Shown here: positions 20,246-32,696 of the stretch, piece after piece
Layout of the letters: each line of letters begins with the position of its first letter
Position numbering within the stretch: position 1 is the first letter of the stretch
Assembly: GCF_010389155.1 (NCBI RefSeq)
Contig: NC_057769.1
Location: forward strand, 16,368,735-16,432,734
Source of the DNA: Erigeron canadensis
Taxonomy: Eukaryota; Streptophyta; Magnoliopsida; Asterales; Asteraceae
Length of the DNA: 64,000 nt
Reading direction: 5' to 3'
Notes under the pieces: generated by a model
Database searches by the model: none
The model's input: the letters and a program-made list of their open reading frames with translations, nothing else
What the model was told of the DNA's origin: nothing
Made by a program: the position numbers and the translations under genes

Positions 20246-21084
20246 TGCCTCCCTAAAAACATAGTAGGCAGCCCTGAATCTGCTTGCATAGTTCTGGCTG
20301 TCTCAATTAAAGTCCTATTCTTTCTTTCAGCAACTCCATTATGTTGTGGTTCATACGGTGAACTGTATTGATGTTGGATTCCCTTTGACAAACAAAAGAC
20401 ATCCATCACATTATTCTGAAATTCAGTTTCGTTGTCACTCCTGATTCTCTTAACACGAACTCCATAAATGTTTTCAGTCTTGACAAAGAAATTTATCAAA
20501 ATCTGCGGAGTTTCATCTTTCGATTTAAGAAAGAATACCCATGAGAATCTCAAGTAATCATCAGTAACCACCAAACAGTAGTACATCCCACCGATACTTC
20601 TTACATTCACTGGACCAAATAAATCCATGTGAAGTAACTCGAAAGGATTGGCAATAGAATTTTCTTGTTTCGGTTTATGTGCAGACTTTTGATGTTTACC
20701 TTTCAGACAAGGTACACATTTGTCTTCCATTCCAAACCGTTTCATGGGAACGCCGTCAACCAAACCATGTTTGACAATGTCATTCATCTTTCGGAAATTG
20801 ATATGTCCCATTCTTCTATGCCATAGTAAAGATTCAGATTCGTTTGCTTTCGATAACAAGCAAACAGACTCCTTTGGATCATCAACACCTAACACAAGGC
20901 CATAGATGACTCTCTTCCTAGGAGCTTTCAGCAGGATCCAGTCTTCAGGAATAACATATCCTGGTTTCAATATAAGTGCTTCTTTGTCAGTAAAATGGAC
21001 ATTGTTTCCCTTGTCACAAATCTGAGAAACACTTAATAAATTATGTGCTAACTGTTCCACATAATTGACTTTCTCCCTGCACAT
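20242..21084 (-). pseudogene. RE4 integrase
   Basis: Pre-integrase zinc region LLWHRRMGHINF...CVPCLKGKH, then the catalytic core LHMDLFGP, RSDNETEF and NGVAERKNRTL with all three acidic residues. The protease is missing. The frame joins the gag-pol boundary (ATGTGCAGGGAGAA) straight to the region after protease, a deletion of about 181 bp relative to RE5. Confidence 0.87.
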
Positions 21085-21117
21085 CAGACAATAAGATGGT
21101 TAGTTTCTGAAGGGAAC

Positions 21118-23832
21118 CTAAACCTTTTGAGGTTTAGGTTTTCCGAATTCATCTCTAATGATCAATTTGGTCCAATATCCATCGCTCTGTAAAGGAGCCT
21201 TGGATGAAGATGGTGTCATTGACTGTTTCTTAGGTGAAGTGAAACGAGTCTTAGGAGATGAATTCCTTGGTGAGTGAGTACCAAATCTAGGTTGACTCTC
21301 TAATCGATCATAGAATTTAGACGAACTATTGATTCTAGAAGGAGGAGATCGATTTTGTTGAGCCATCTTCCTAGGTGAATAACTCCTTTGAGGTGTACGA
21401 GAACGACTCGGACTTACACTACTAGAAGTAGTATTCTGTGAAGGTCCCTGTCGTTTTGGAGTCTTAGATCTATTGAAATTAATCCCTTGATCTGTAACAG
21501 TAGACTCACCATATGACACATTTTTAAGTAACTTAACATAATTCTGTGCATTTTTATTATCAGGATGTCTTTTTGCATACCCCTCATAATAATCTCTTTT
21601 ATTTGCACTCATAAAATGTGGTGAAGCTACTTGTTCAACTAATTTACCCTTCCCTTTAGTATTACGAATATCACCAACATCCTTTGACTTGACTTGACTT
21701 GACTGTCATTCTTAGGATTCTTGACCTTCCTATTTGGACATTCAATAGCTATATGACCTTTCTCACGACAAGTATAACACTTCTTTGCTTGTTGTTTTCT
21801 AGATTGACCATATTCTATTTCACCATACTCCTTCATTTCTTTTATGGTATCAAGCGTCTGTATTGCTTCTTCCACAGTTCTTGCTGGTTTAAAAGGTGCA
21901 TAATGTCTATCCTTATATGGAACTTGTTCAGCTAACCATTCTTCTTTATTTTCCACACACCAAACTTTATCAATTTTTGATTTAGGTTCAATCCTATTTA
22001 TAGATACTTCTTTATCATAGAAAACTGTATCACAGTCTTTCAATGTGTAGTATACTACTTCATCTGGATTAAAATCTAATTATGTTTGTTGGTGATCTCT
22101 TTGTAGAAGTAAATCAGAATCTTTAGTCATGTTACTTTCCTTCCTAAGAATAACATTTTCAGTAGTTAAACTAGTTAAATTTTCTTTCAATTTTAATACC
22201 TCAAGTTTCAAATCTGACACCATTTTACAAACGTCAACAATAGAAAACAAAGAACAAGATACCTTCTGATCTGCAGCCTTGCAATCTGCCATGTATGCAA
22301 CAAAGTCTTCAGTTGTCATACGTTCAGGTATCACAAAGTTCTTCATTTGTTCTTCAATGCTCTTCATAGAAATGTCATCAGCAGGACTCGATGACTCTTC
22401 CTTTTCTTCAGATGCTTTCACTGCTGTCATGGGTTCACTCTCAGATCTTACAGTCTCAACAACATTATGTACATTTTGCTTAACTATCTCAGATGCACTA
22501 TCTTCACTTGAGTACACAGCATAATCAATTGTTGCGGCTACCTCATCATATAATTCTACCATGTAGGCATGGTTCGAGGTATCATCAGATTGTGTATCCC
22601 ATTGATAAGTACCATCCGGATTCTGAACAACAACGGCCTTTGACTCCGAAAATGGTGACAAAACTGACTGTTGTGGAGTAGCAGGATATGTAATCATTGC
22701 TTGAGTTTTTTGATTACTTGGAGTAATACCGCCTTGATTGTAATTTTGACAACCAGCAACGGTATTATCAATCCTCTTGGTCGTTGACACTCTCTTGCAA
22801 AGTGACCAAATTCATCGCAGTTATAACATTTCACCTTGGATTTATCAAAGCCTTTAGTGCCATTACCTATAGGTCTCCCAGTTCTCTGAGTGAATCTTCT
22901 GACCTTAATAGTGAGCATAGCTAGCTGCTATTGTAGATCCATTTCTTCCAAATCATCAGGATCTATCAGATTGGAATCCTCATCAATTACTGCAGGATCA
23001 GTAATCTTTCCTCCGATAAATGCTTCATGAGCATTACAAAAGGCTGAGTAAACACTCATTCTACCTTCTGCAGAACTCATACTCATTGGCATAGAGTGAA
23101 AAAATTGTACATTGCTCTTGACATTCGTATTTGCATTGTCATAAACAACATATCCAGCAATACCTTCAGCATCTACTATTGGTGTAGCTTCTGCACCACT
23201 TAGAAATGCATTGTTTCCCGAGCTAGAACTTGCTAAATGAATAGACTTAGCATGATACAATGATGGATCTTGAGTGAAATCCGAGTGAGTATCTTTAATT
23301 CTCCTCTTCATGTCTCTGTTCTTCAGCTTGGAAACTACCTTTTCAAAGTCCCATGTACTGTATTCCTGATCATCTTGAAGTTGATGAACATAATCAGTCT
23401 ATGTCTTAGGCAGTGAATCCAAAAACTTATCGACTAGCTCAGTTTAAGGATAAACAACCTCAAAATATGACAACTCAGTAGTCAAATGACTGAATCGAAT
23501 AATAATCTCATCAAGAGATTCTCCTTTCAGTCCATTGAATGCTTCATACTGGTGCTTTAGAAGTTTGATACGATTCTTCTTTAAGGTTACATCGCCCTCA
23601 CAATATCTTTCAAGAGCATCCCATAAATCCTTTGAAGTAGTGTATTTTTTGAACAAGTGTACACTATCTTGAGGTAAGGCCATAGTAAGAGTGGACAAGG
23701 CCTTTCCCTCAATTGCATACCTTTTTCGTTCTTTGGAGGTGTATTACCCTGACCAACCTCATGATCATGCATGATCATCTGGCTGATAAGTAAGGCATAG
23801 GGTGAGTTTGCGGCAGCTGGTAAAGTTGTCAT
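21118..23832 (-). pseudogene. RE4 gag
   Basis: The ATG at 23832 (MTTLPAAANSPYALLISQMIMHDHEVGQGNTPPK) opens gag. Relative to RE5 about 167 bp are then deleted, removing the segment that contains MENYWMWKRRF. The capsid part continues in several frames (23698-23444, 23311-22928). Two CCHC knuckles are present: [14 protein letters not shown] (about 22822-22863) and CYTCREKGHIAIEC (about 21740-21780). The tail is serine-, arginine- and proline-rich (SPSRSRTPQRS) and ends FGKPKPQKV-stop at 21118. Confidence 0.82.
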
Positions 23833-24220
23833 TTTTGAATCTTTTGGTGACAAATTAAACGAAATAACAACGTAGATCGTGTGGCACGAAGTCACACGAG
23901 GAGTACGTGACACGAAGAACACAAGGTCACGTGAGAAGCACATGACACGAAGAACACGAAGTCACGCGAGAAGCACGTGACACGAAGAACACGAAGTCAC
24001 GCACCTGAGCACGAAGATCAGTTCGTGCAGACGTGGCGGGAAGCTGACACGAAGTCAAGTTAGTGCTGACGTAGGCACTAAGCAAGGATCACCTCGTGCT
24101 GACATAAGCACAAGGTAGCGCGAAGTTAGACACGAATCACAAAGAAAAACACGAATTTCGAATGAATTTGCAATCAATAGCAAATCAAACGATCTTAAAC
24201 CTTCTGGTAATCAATCTTAG
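23833..24220 (-). other. RE4 leader with a 35-bp tandem repeat
   Basis: Non-coding leader between primer site and gag. From 23891 to 24000 a 35-bp unit beginning GTCAC is repeated about 3.1 times (starts 23891, 23926, 23961, 23996). Each unit holds CACGTG- or ACGTGA-type boxes and CACGAAG. The RE5 leader lacks the array but shares scattered TTCGTG/CACGAA motifs. Confidence 0.75.
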
Positions 24221-24235
24221 GGCTCTGATACCACT
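24221..24235 (-). other. RE4 primer-binding site
   Basis: On the minus strand AGTGGTATCAGAGCC follows the LTR, a standard Met-tRNA site. Confidence 0.88.
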
Positions 24236-24919
24236 TGTAAGGTGCCCTATTGTTGCGTGGATCGTAATAAGACGTGATTCGTTATGTCAAGAGTGCGGAA
24301 TTTTCTTGAGCTAACTAGATTACTATTGCCTTTTGTTGATTAATGAGCAATTAACCAACCCAAGGAGATGCACAAGGCTTGTGGTTCGTGTGGGAGATCA
24401 CACAAAGGAACAAATAACCTTAGATCGTTAATTCGTGAATAACTTTCAAGAATTCGTAAATCATTAACCTAATTTCGTAGATTAGGTCTTGTATTTATAC
24501 TAGTTACGTATTGGATCGTGTGGTCTTAGGCCTTAATTACGTATTAGGCCCGAAACAATTAACAACCGATCTGCCTCGTGTTGACGTCAGCACGAGGTTG
24601 TTCGTACATGCTGATGACGTTAACACGAGGGACGACCCATTGTTCTTTGTTTGACTTCGTTTGAATCGTACATAACATCCAATCACCGTTAAAGTGTTCT
24701 ACGACACTTATAAACCTTGATTCTATGTTCTTGTACCTGCAAAACAATATATAACACACAAACACAATACAAAACACAAATAGATATAATATTGAAGTTC
24801 AAACGTAATCATTAAATATCAACACAAGTTCTTATTTAAATGATTACAAACAAGTTCCTAAAAAACATAAACGATAATCAAATCTATGTTGCGATTGTAA
24901 CACCGAATCTGCATCTACA
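24236..24919 (-). repeat. RE4 5' LTR
   Basis: 684 bp, the same length as both RE5 LTRs, with TGTAGATGCAG...CACCTTACA ends on the minus strand. It contains a TATAAATA box and an imperfect palindrome centred on TGACGTCA (24574-24597). Confidence 0.92.
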
Positions 24920-25318
24920 ATGATATGATGTTATTATGTTATAACGATAAGTTGATATGAATGATACGTTGATATGAAAATAAAGTGATATGACGATGTG
25001 ATGTTAATATGTGATGATATGTTGATGCATATATGTCGTATGATTGATTGCATGGCTTGAACACCTAGTCATTAGACTTCTATAGGTTTGCCATGACACT
25101 TGCACGATTAAGGGCCCTAAAGAAAAGAAAGATACATGTGATTAGTTTAGGTGAAAGTGTAGCCTAAGCTAATATAATAAAGAAGTCTCGAGCATATGTA
25201 AAGTCTTGTGTTAAGCTTAACCCATGCTAGTTCTTCGGACCTAGTGTGTGCGTGGTCACATGGTGTGGGAATCTAGATACCTCCTCGTGGCATAGTTATG
25301 TTTGAGTGTATCCGGGTG
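24920..25318. other. 399-bp spacer between RE4 and RE5, probably an inverted piece of the RE6 LTR
   Basis: No gene. It is rich in TGATATGATG-type words next to RE4. The reverse complement has the same CATCATATCA character as the sequence right of RE5 (39898 onward). The first five bases (ATGAT) are the complement of the five bases after RE5 (ATCAT). I infer it is a part of the RE6 LTR flipped by inversion. Confidence 0.55.
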
Positions 25319-26002
25319 TGTAGATGCAGATTCGTTGTGACAATCGCAACATACATTTGATTATCGCTTATGTTTTACAAACTATGTTTGTAATCATTTA
25401 AATAAGAACTTGTGTTGATATTTAATGATTACGTTTGAACTTCAATATTATATCTGTTTATGTTTTGTATTGTGTTTGTGTGTTATATATTGTTTTGCAT
25501 GTACAAGAACATAGAGTCAAGGTTTATAAGTGTCTTAGAACACTTGAACGATGATTGGATGTTATGTACGAGCCAAACGAAGCTAAACAAAGAGCCAAAG
25601 GTTGTCCCTTGTGCCGACATCATCAGTATGAAGGAACAACCTCGTGCTGACATCAGCACGAGGCAAGTCGATTGGTTTATTGTTTCGGGCCTAGTCTTCG
25701 ATTAAGGCCTAAGCCCACACGATCCAATACATAACTAGTATAAATACAAGACCTAATCTACGGAATTTGGTGAATCGTTTGGTAAATCTTAGAAGATATT
25801 CACAAAATTACGAATTAAGGTTAATCGTTCCGTCGTGTGATCTCCTACACGAACCACAAGTCTTGTGCATCTCCTTAGGTTGGTTAATTTCTCATTAATC
25901 GACGGAAGGCAATAGCAATCTAGTTATCTCAAGAGGATTCCGCACTCTTGACATAACGAATCATGTCTTATTACGATCCACGCAACAATAGGGTACCTTA
26001 CA
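25319..26002 (+). repeat. RE5 5' LTR
   Basis: 684 bp, TG...CA. TATAAATA at 25739-25746. A 24-bp near-perfect palindrome at 25640-25663 (core CTGACATCAG, a one-base variant of a TGACGTCA palindrome). It differs from the RE5 3' LTR at many positions, already several in the first 80 bases. Confidence 0.92.
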
Positions 26003-26018
26003 AGTGGTATCAGAGCCC
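26003..26018 (+). other. RE5 primer-binding site
   Basis: AGTGGTATCAGAGCCC directly after the LTR, complementary to the Met-tRNA 3' end. Confidence 0.9.
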
Positions 26019-26373
26019 TAAGGATGATTACCATAAGGTTTAAGATCGTTTGATTGGCTATTGATTGCAAATTCGTTCGAAATTCGTGTTATTTACCATT
26101 TTCGTGATCTTCTTCGTGTCACTTCGTGCTTACGTCAACACGAGGTGTACTTCGTGTTCGTGCTTATGTCATCCAGTGATTTCGTGTTCACTTCGTGCCA
26201 CGTTTGCACGAACTGCTCTTCGTGCCACGTCAACACGAACTACCCTTCGTGACTTAGGTCGTGACGCGTGTACTTCGTGTAAGTCATACACTTTCGTGCC
26301 ACGTGACTTTGTTTGACTTCGTGCCACACGAAATAAGTGTTATTTTGTTTGATTTGATTTCAAAAGATTCGAA
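26019..26373 (+). other. RE5 leader
   Basis: Non-coding. Between 26100 and 26330 it has many TTCGTG and CACGAA words, some arranged as palindromes with ACGTCA cores (for example TTACGTCAACACGAGG near 26132), resembling the LTR palindrome. Confidence 0.6.
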
Positions 26374-29257
26374 ATGACTACTATTTCAGCTGCTGCAAAT
26401 TCACCAAATGCCCTACTTATTAGCCAGATGATCATGCACGATCATGAGGTTGGTCATGGAAACATACCTCCAAAGTTGTTCCGTATGGAAAACTATTGGA
26501 TGTGGAAGAGACGTTTTGAAGACTATATTCGTCTCACTGACATGGACATGTGGCTTGTGATAACTCAAGGTTTTGATTGGCCTTCGTATGAGAAGAATGG
26601 GAGTAATCAGTAGGTATACTTATGCTGATATGCCTATTGAAGAACGTAAAAGATATGCTGTTGAGGGAAAAGCATTGTCTACTCTAACTATGGCCTTGCC
26701 TCAAGATAGTGTACATCTGTTTAAAAAGTACACTACTTCAAAGGATTTGTGGGATGCTCTCGAAAGATATTGTGAGGGCGATGTAACTTTGAAGAAAAAC
26801 CGTATCAAGGTTCTCAAGCGTCAATATGAAGCCTTTAATGGACTGAAAGGGGAATCTCTTGATGAGATTATTATTCGATTTAGTCATCTGACTGAATTAT
26901 CATACTTTGAAGTTGTTTATCCTCAAACTGAGCTAGTTGATAAGTTTCTGGATTCACTGCCTAAAACTTGGACTGATTATGTTCATCAACTTCAGGATGA
27001 TCAGGAATACAGTACATGGGATTTTGAGAAGGTAGTCTCCAAGCTAAAGAACAGAGATATGAAGAGAAGGATTAAGGACACTCACTCAGATTTTACACAA
27101 GATCCATCCTTATATCATGCTAAGTCTGTTCATTTAGCAAGTTCCAGCTCAGGATATAATGCATTTCTAAGTGGTGCAGAAGCTACACCAATAGTAGATG
27201 CTGATGGTATTGCCGGATATGTTGCTTATGACAATACAAATTCAAATGTTAAGAGCAATGCACAATCTTTCCATTCTATGCCAATGAGTATGAGTTCTGC
27301 AGAAGGAAGAATGAGTATTTACTCAGCCTTTTGTAATGCTCTTGAAGCATTTATTGGGGGAAAGGTTACTGATCCTGCAGTAATTGATGAGGATTACAAT
27401 CAAATAGATCCTGATGATTTGGAAGAAATGGATCTGCAATGGCAGCTTGCTATGCTTACTATTAAGGTCAGAAGATTCACTCAGAGAACTGGTAGACCTA
27501 TAGGTAATGGCACTAAAGGCTTTGACAAATCCAAGGTGAAATGTTATAATTGCGATGGATTTGGTCATTTTGCAAGAGAGTGTCAACGACCTAAGAGGAT
27601 TGATAATACTGTTGCTGGTCGTCAAAATTATAATCAAGGCGGTGTTACACCAAATATCCATAAGAAGCAAGCAATGATTACATATCCTGTTACTCCACAG
27701 CAGCCAGTTTTGTCACCATTTTCGGAGTCAAAGGTTGTTGTTGTTCAAAATCCAGATGGTACTTATCAATGGGATACACAATCCGATGATACCTCGAATC
27801 ATGCCTATATGGTAGAATTATATGATGAGGTAGCCGCAACGATTGATTATGCTGTGTACTCAAGTGAAGAAAGTGCATCTGAGACAGTACAGAAGAATAT
27901 GTGTAATGTTGCTAAGACAGTAAGATCTGAAAGTGAACAAATGACTGCAATAAAAGCATCTGTAGAAAAGAAAGAGTCATCAAATCCTGTTGATGACATT
28001 TCTATGCAGAGCGTTGAAGAACAGATGAAGAACTTTGAGATACCTGAAGGTATGACAACTGAAGACTTCGTTGCATACATGGCAGATTGCAAGGCTGCAG
28101 ATCAGAAGGTATCATGTTCTTTATCTTCTATATATGATGTGTGTAGAATGGTGTCAGAATTAAAACAAGAAATATTGAAACTAAAAGAGACTTCAACTAG
28201 TTTAATTGATGAACATGTTATCCGTGAAAAGGAAGGTAATGAGTCTAAAGATTCCGATTTACTTCTACAAGATCACCAACAAACTAAATTAGTTTTTAAT
28301 CCAGATGAAGTAGTATACTATACTTTGAAAGACTGTGATACAGTTTTTTATGATAAAGAAGTATCTATAAATAGGATTGAACCTAAAACAACAATTGATA
28401 AAGTTTGGTGTGTAGAAAATAAAGAAGAATGGTTAGCCGAACAAATTTCATATAAGGATAGACATTATGCTCCTTTTAAACCAATAACAAATATTGAAGA
28501 AGCAATACAGACGCTTGATACCATAAATGAAATGAAGGAGTATGGTATACCAATCCCTAAAATAGAGAATGGTTAATCTAGAAAACAACAAGTAAAGAAA
28601 TGCTATACTTGTCATGAGAAAGGCCATATAGCTATTGAATGTCCAAATAGGAAGGTCAAGAATCCTAAGAATGACAGTCAAGTCAAGTCAAATGATGTTA
28701 ATGATATTCCAAATACTAAAGGGAAGGGTAAATTAGTTGAACAAGTAGCTTCACCAAATTTTATGAGTGCATATAAAAAGGATTATTATGAAGAGTATGC
28801 AAAAAGACATCCTGATAATAAAAATGCACAGAATTATGTTAAGTTACTTAGAAATGTTTCATATGAAGAATCTATTGTTACAGATCAAAAGAAAAGTGTC
28901 AATAGGTCTAAGACTCCAAAACGACAGGGACCTTCACAGAATACTACTTTTAGTAGTGTAAGTCCGAGTCGTTCTCGTACACCTCAAAGGAGTAATTCAC
29001 CTAGGAAGATGACTCAACAAAATCGATCCCCTCCTGTTAGAATTAATAGTTCGTCTAAATTCTATGATCGATTAGGGAGTCAACCTAGATTTGGTACTCA
29101 CTCACCAAGGAATTCTCCTCCTAAGACTCGTTTCACCTCACCTAAGAAACAGTCTATGGCACCATCTTCATCCAAGGCTCTATTAAAGAGCGATGGATAT
29201 TGGACCGAATTAATCATTAGAGATGAATTCGGCAAACCTAAACCTCAAAAGATTTGA
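26374..29257 (+). pseudogene. RE5 gag
   Basis: The ATG at 26374 (MTTISAAANSPNALLIS) leads through MENYWMWKRRFEDYI. A frameshift near 26600 moves the protein to a second frame, which stays open to 28576: YADMPIEERKRYAVEGK, SKDLWDALERYCEGD, then the first CCHC knuckle [14 protein letters not shown] (27543-27583). The TAA at 28574 replaces the CAA codon of RE4, and the same frame continues with the second knuckle CYTCHEKGHIAIEC (28601-28642). The basic SRSRTPQRS tail ends at 29257. Pol starts in the -1 frame. Confidence 0.88.
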
Positions 29258-29481
29258 GTTCCCTTCAGAAACTAACCATCTTATCATCTAATGTGCAGGG
29301 AGAACCAAGGAAGCCTATTAGCCTTTGGTATGTTGACAGTGGATGCTCTCGGCACATGACAGGGGACAAGAATGTTTTGTCCAATTATGAAGATGTAAAT
29401 GGTTCGTGCGTTAGTTTCTCTGTCCCAAGGGCGGCAACATCTCGGGCCAAGGTGATGTTGTCAATGGGAAGATCACGCTAG
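29254..29481 (+). pseudogene. RE5 protease
   Basis: The frame passes through TCTAATGTGCAG and into LWYVDSGCSRHMTGDKNVLSNYED, with the intact catalytic DSG motif. It ends after a frameshift in the following about 30 codons (GGNISGQGDVVNG sequence out of frame). Confidence 0.85.
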
Positions 29482-30845
29482 AGAAAGTCAATTATGTGGA
29501 ACAGTTATCACATAATTTGTTAAGTTTTTCTTAGATTTGTGACAAGGGTAACACTGTCCATTTTAATGAGAAAGAAGCACTTATATTGAAACCAGGATAT
29601 GTTATTCCTGAAGACTGGATCCTGCTGAAAGCTCCTAGGAAGAGAGACATCTATGGCCTTGTGTTAGGTGTTGATAATCTAGAGGAGTCTGTTTGCTTGT
29701 TATCAAAAGCAAACGAATTTGAATCGCTACTATGGCATAGAAGAATGGGACATATCAATTTCCGAAAGATGAATGACATTGTCAAACATGGTTTGGTTGA
29801 AGGCATTCCCATGAAACGGTTTGGAATGGAAGACAAATGTGTACCTTGTCTGAAAGGTAAACAACAAAAGTCTGCACATAAACCGAAACAAGAGAATTCT
29901 ATTGCCAATCCTTTCGAGTTACTTCACATGGATTTATTTGGTCCAGTGAATGTAAGAGGTATCGGTGGGATGTATTACTGTTTTGTGGTTACTGATGATT
30001 ACTCGAGATTCTCATAGGTATTCTTTCTTAAATCGAAAGATGAAACTCCGCAGATTTTGATAAATTTCTTTGTCGAAACTGAAAATATTTATGGAGTTCG
30101 TGTTAAGAGAATCAGGAGTGACAACGGAACTGAATTTAAGAATAATGTGATGGATGTCTTTTGTTTGTCAAAGGGAATTCAACATGAATACAGTTCTCCG
30201 TATGAACCACAACAGAATGAAGTTGTTGAAAGGAAGAATAGGACTCTAATCGAGACAGGCAGAACTATGCTTGCAGATTCAGGGCTTCCTACTATGTTTT
30301 GGGCGGAAGCGGTGAATACAGCTTGTCATATTTTAAATAGGGTTACAGTAGTTAAGCGTCATAATAAGACTTGTTATGAACTTCTACATAAGAAGAAACC
30401 GAATTTACAGAATGTTGAACCATTTGTTGTACCGTGTACTTTCTTGAAGTATCTACCTCAGTCAAAGTTTGATTCAAAGGTTGAAGAGGGATTTCTCATG
30501 GGTTATAAACCGGGAACATCAATTCGACGGGTTTACAACAAACAGACCGGCAAAGTTGATTTGGGAAAAAATGTCAAGATTGTCAGTCATAAGCCCGCTA
30601 TACATTCTGGAAGTGGCAAAAACTTCGATTATGATAGTCTGTTTAGTTCACTACATGGTCCTGATTCTTATTCAGATCCTGAGACAGTTGACGATGTGAT
30701 TATTTTAAGAGATCACATGGATAATACTCCTATATTTCCGCCTACTCGGAATGTCGATACTACTCCAATCAACATTCAGTCTTCTACCGGTGTTGATGAA
30801 AGTGGTAAGGACAAGGATAAGACACCAGATTCAGACAATAATTAA
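29482..30845 (+). pseudogene. RE5 integrase
   Basis: Pre-integrase region LLWHRRMGHINF...CVPCLKGKQ. The core has LHMDLFGP, then TAG at 30015 where RE4 has TGG (FSWVF). It continues with RSDNGTEF and NEVVERKNRTL, so all three acidic residues are present. The GYKPGTSIRRVY domain follows, then an acidic linker that ends in a stop at 30843. Confidence 0.87.
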
Positions 30846-32696
30846 CCCGCAAACACTATACCACCTACTCCATCGAAGGTTACACTGCCTGATGATGATC
30901 CTATTTCTGAAGAATCGGAAGATGAATTCAACTCTCCTGAGTTTCAGATTAGAACAAATTTAGGAGACAGTTTGAATGTTGATTCGGTTCCTCAATATCG
31001 AATTAATAAGGATCACCCAGTTGAAAATATTCTTGGAAATGCTACAGAACCTGTTCGAACTAGAAATCAATTGAATAAGGATCTAACTAGTTTGTTCTGT
31101 GAAGTGAAAGATACTAGATTGATAACTGAGTGTTTATATTCTGGTTTCATTTCACAAGTAGAACCTAAGAATGTTAAGGCAGCACTTTAAGATCCATGTT
31201 GGGTTGAAGCTATGCAAGAAGAATTAGCTCAATTTGAAAAACTTGGAGTTTGGGAGTTAGTAGATGTGCCTAGAGGTAAAGAACCAATTGGAACTTGTTG
31301 GGTATATAAATGCAAACGAGATGATAAAGGGATCATTACTAGAAATAAAGCACGTTTGGTTGTTCAGGGGTTTGCACAACGAGAAGGATATGACTATAAC
31401 GAAACTTTTGCACCAGTTGTTAGGATTGAAGCTATAAGGTTATTTTTAGCTTTTGCAAGTTTCAAAGGTATAAAGGTGTATCAGTTAGACGTTAAGAGTG
31501 CCTTCTTGTATGGAAAAGTTAAAGAAGAAGTGTATGTTTACCAACCACCGGGGTTTGAAAATCCGAATTATCCAAGAAGAGCATATCGTTTGGATATGGC
31601 TCTTTATGGATTGCATCAAGCACCCAGAGTGTGGTATGAAAAGTTGTCAACGCACTTGTTGACAAATTGCTTTACAAGAGGATCGATAGACAGCACATTG
31701 TTTATCAAGTGGAAGAATCGAGATTATCTGATTGTACAAGTTTACGTGGATGATATCATTTTTGGTTCATCTAATATAAAGATGTGCAAAGAGTTTGAGA
31801 TGAGCATGAAAAATGTTTTTGAAATGAGTGCTATGGGGGAATTGCAATTTTTCCTCGGACTACAAGTAGATCAAAGGAAAGATGGATTCTTTATTCACCA
31901 GTCTAAGTATGTCGATGACATCTTGGAGAGGTTTCAAATGCTAGAGTCCAAGACATATGGTACTCCTATTCAGCAAAATCATGGTTTAGGAGTGCTTGAT
32001 CCGAAAGATGAACTTGTGGATGCAACTTATTATCGTGCTATTATTGGCTCATTGATGTATCTGACTGCTTCGCGTCCAGATATTATGTTCGCTGTTTGTC
32101 TTTGCACTAGATTTCAAGCTAGTCCGAAAGAGTCACATTTAACTGCAGCAAAACGTATTCTACGTTATCTTAAGGGAAACCAAGGGCTTGGTCTATGGTA
32201 TCCAATGGGAGGAATGTTTGATTTTGTTGCATATACTGATTCGGATTTTGGTGGTTGTAACAATGACAGAAAGTCTACGACTGGAGGTTGTCAATTGTTA
32301 GGAGGGAGATTAGTATCGTGGCAATGCAAGAAGCAGACATGTGTTGCTCAGTCTTCATGTGAGGCAGAGTATATGGCTGCTGGTAGCTGTTGTTCCCAGG
32401 TATTGTGGATTCAGCAACAACTTCGTGACTACGGTATGGATTTTCTTGATACTCCTATTAGAATAGACAATAAGTCAGCTATAGACATTACAAATAACCC
32501 TTTCATGCATAAGGTCACCAAGCATATTGATATTAGACATCATTTCTTGCGTGATTGTGCCCAAAAGAAGTTAATTCATTTGGAAAAGGTTATAACCGAT
32601 GATAATTTAGCTGATCTGTATACCAAAGCATTTGATAAGACTCGATTTGAGAAGTTAATTCTTCTTAATGGGATGAAAAATGCTGATTCATATTAA
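30846..32696 (+). pseudogene. RE5 reverse transcriptase and RNase H
   Basis: The linker (VTLPDDDPISEESEDE) and QVEPKNVKAAL lead to TAA at 31188-31190, CAA in RE4. From 31212 the frame is open for 494 codons: [46 protein letters not shown] (31743), RKSTTGGCQLLGG, CEAEYMAAGSCC, RIDNKSAIDI and LADLYTKAFDKTRF, ending at TAA 32694. This RT-RNase H block looks catalytically complete. Confidence 0.92.

Larger units (their letters stand above)
18698..24919 (-). mobile_element. RE4: Sirevirus-like copia element, 3' half deleted
   Basis: Same family as RE5 in the opposite orientation. From right to left: LTR, primer site, leader, gag, integrase and the first part of RT, ending abruptly near 18700 after GLQVDQRKDGFFIH. 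Compared with RE5, about 8 kb of 3' sequence (rest of RT, RNase H, ORF3, 3' LTR) is absent. Its 5' LTR is much closer to the 3' LTR of RE5 than RE5's own 5' LTR is (see findings). Confidence 0.85.
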
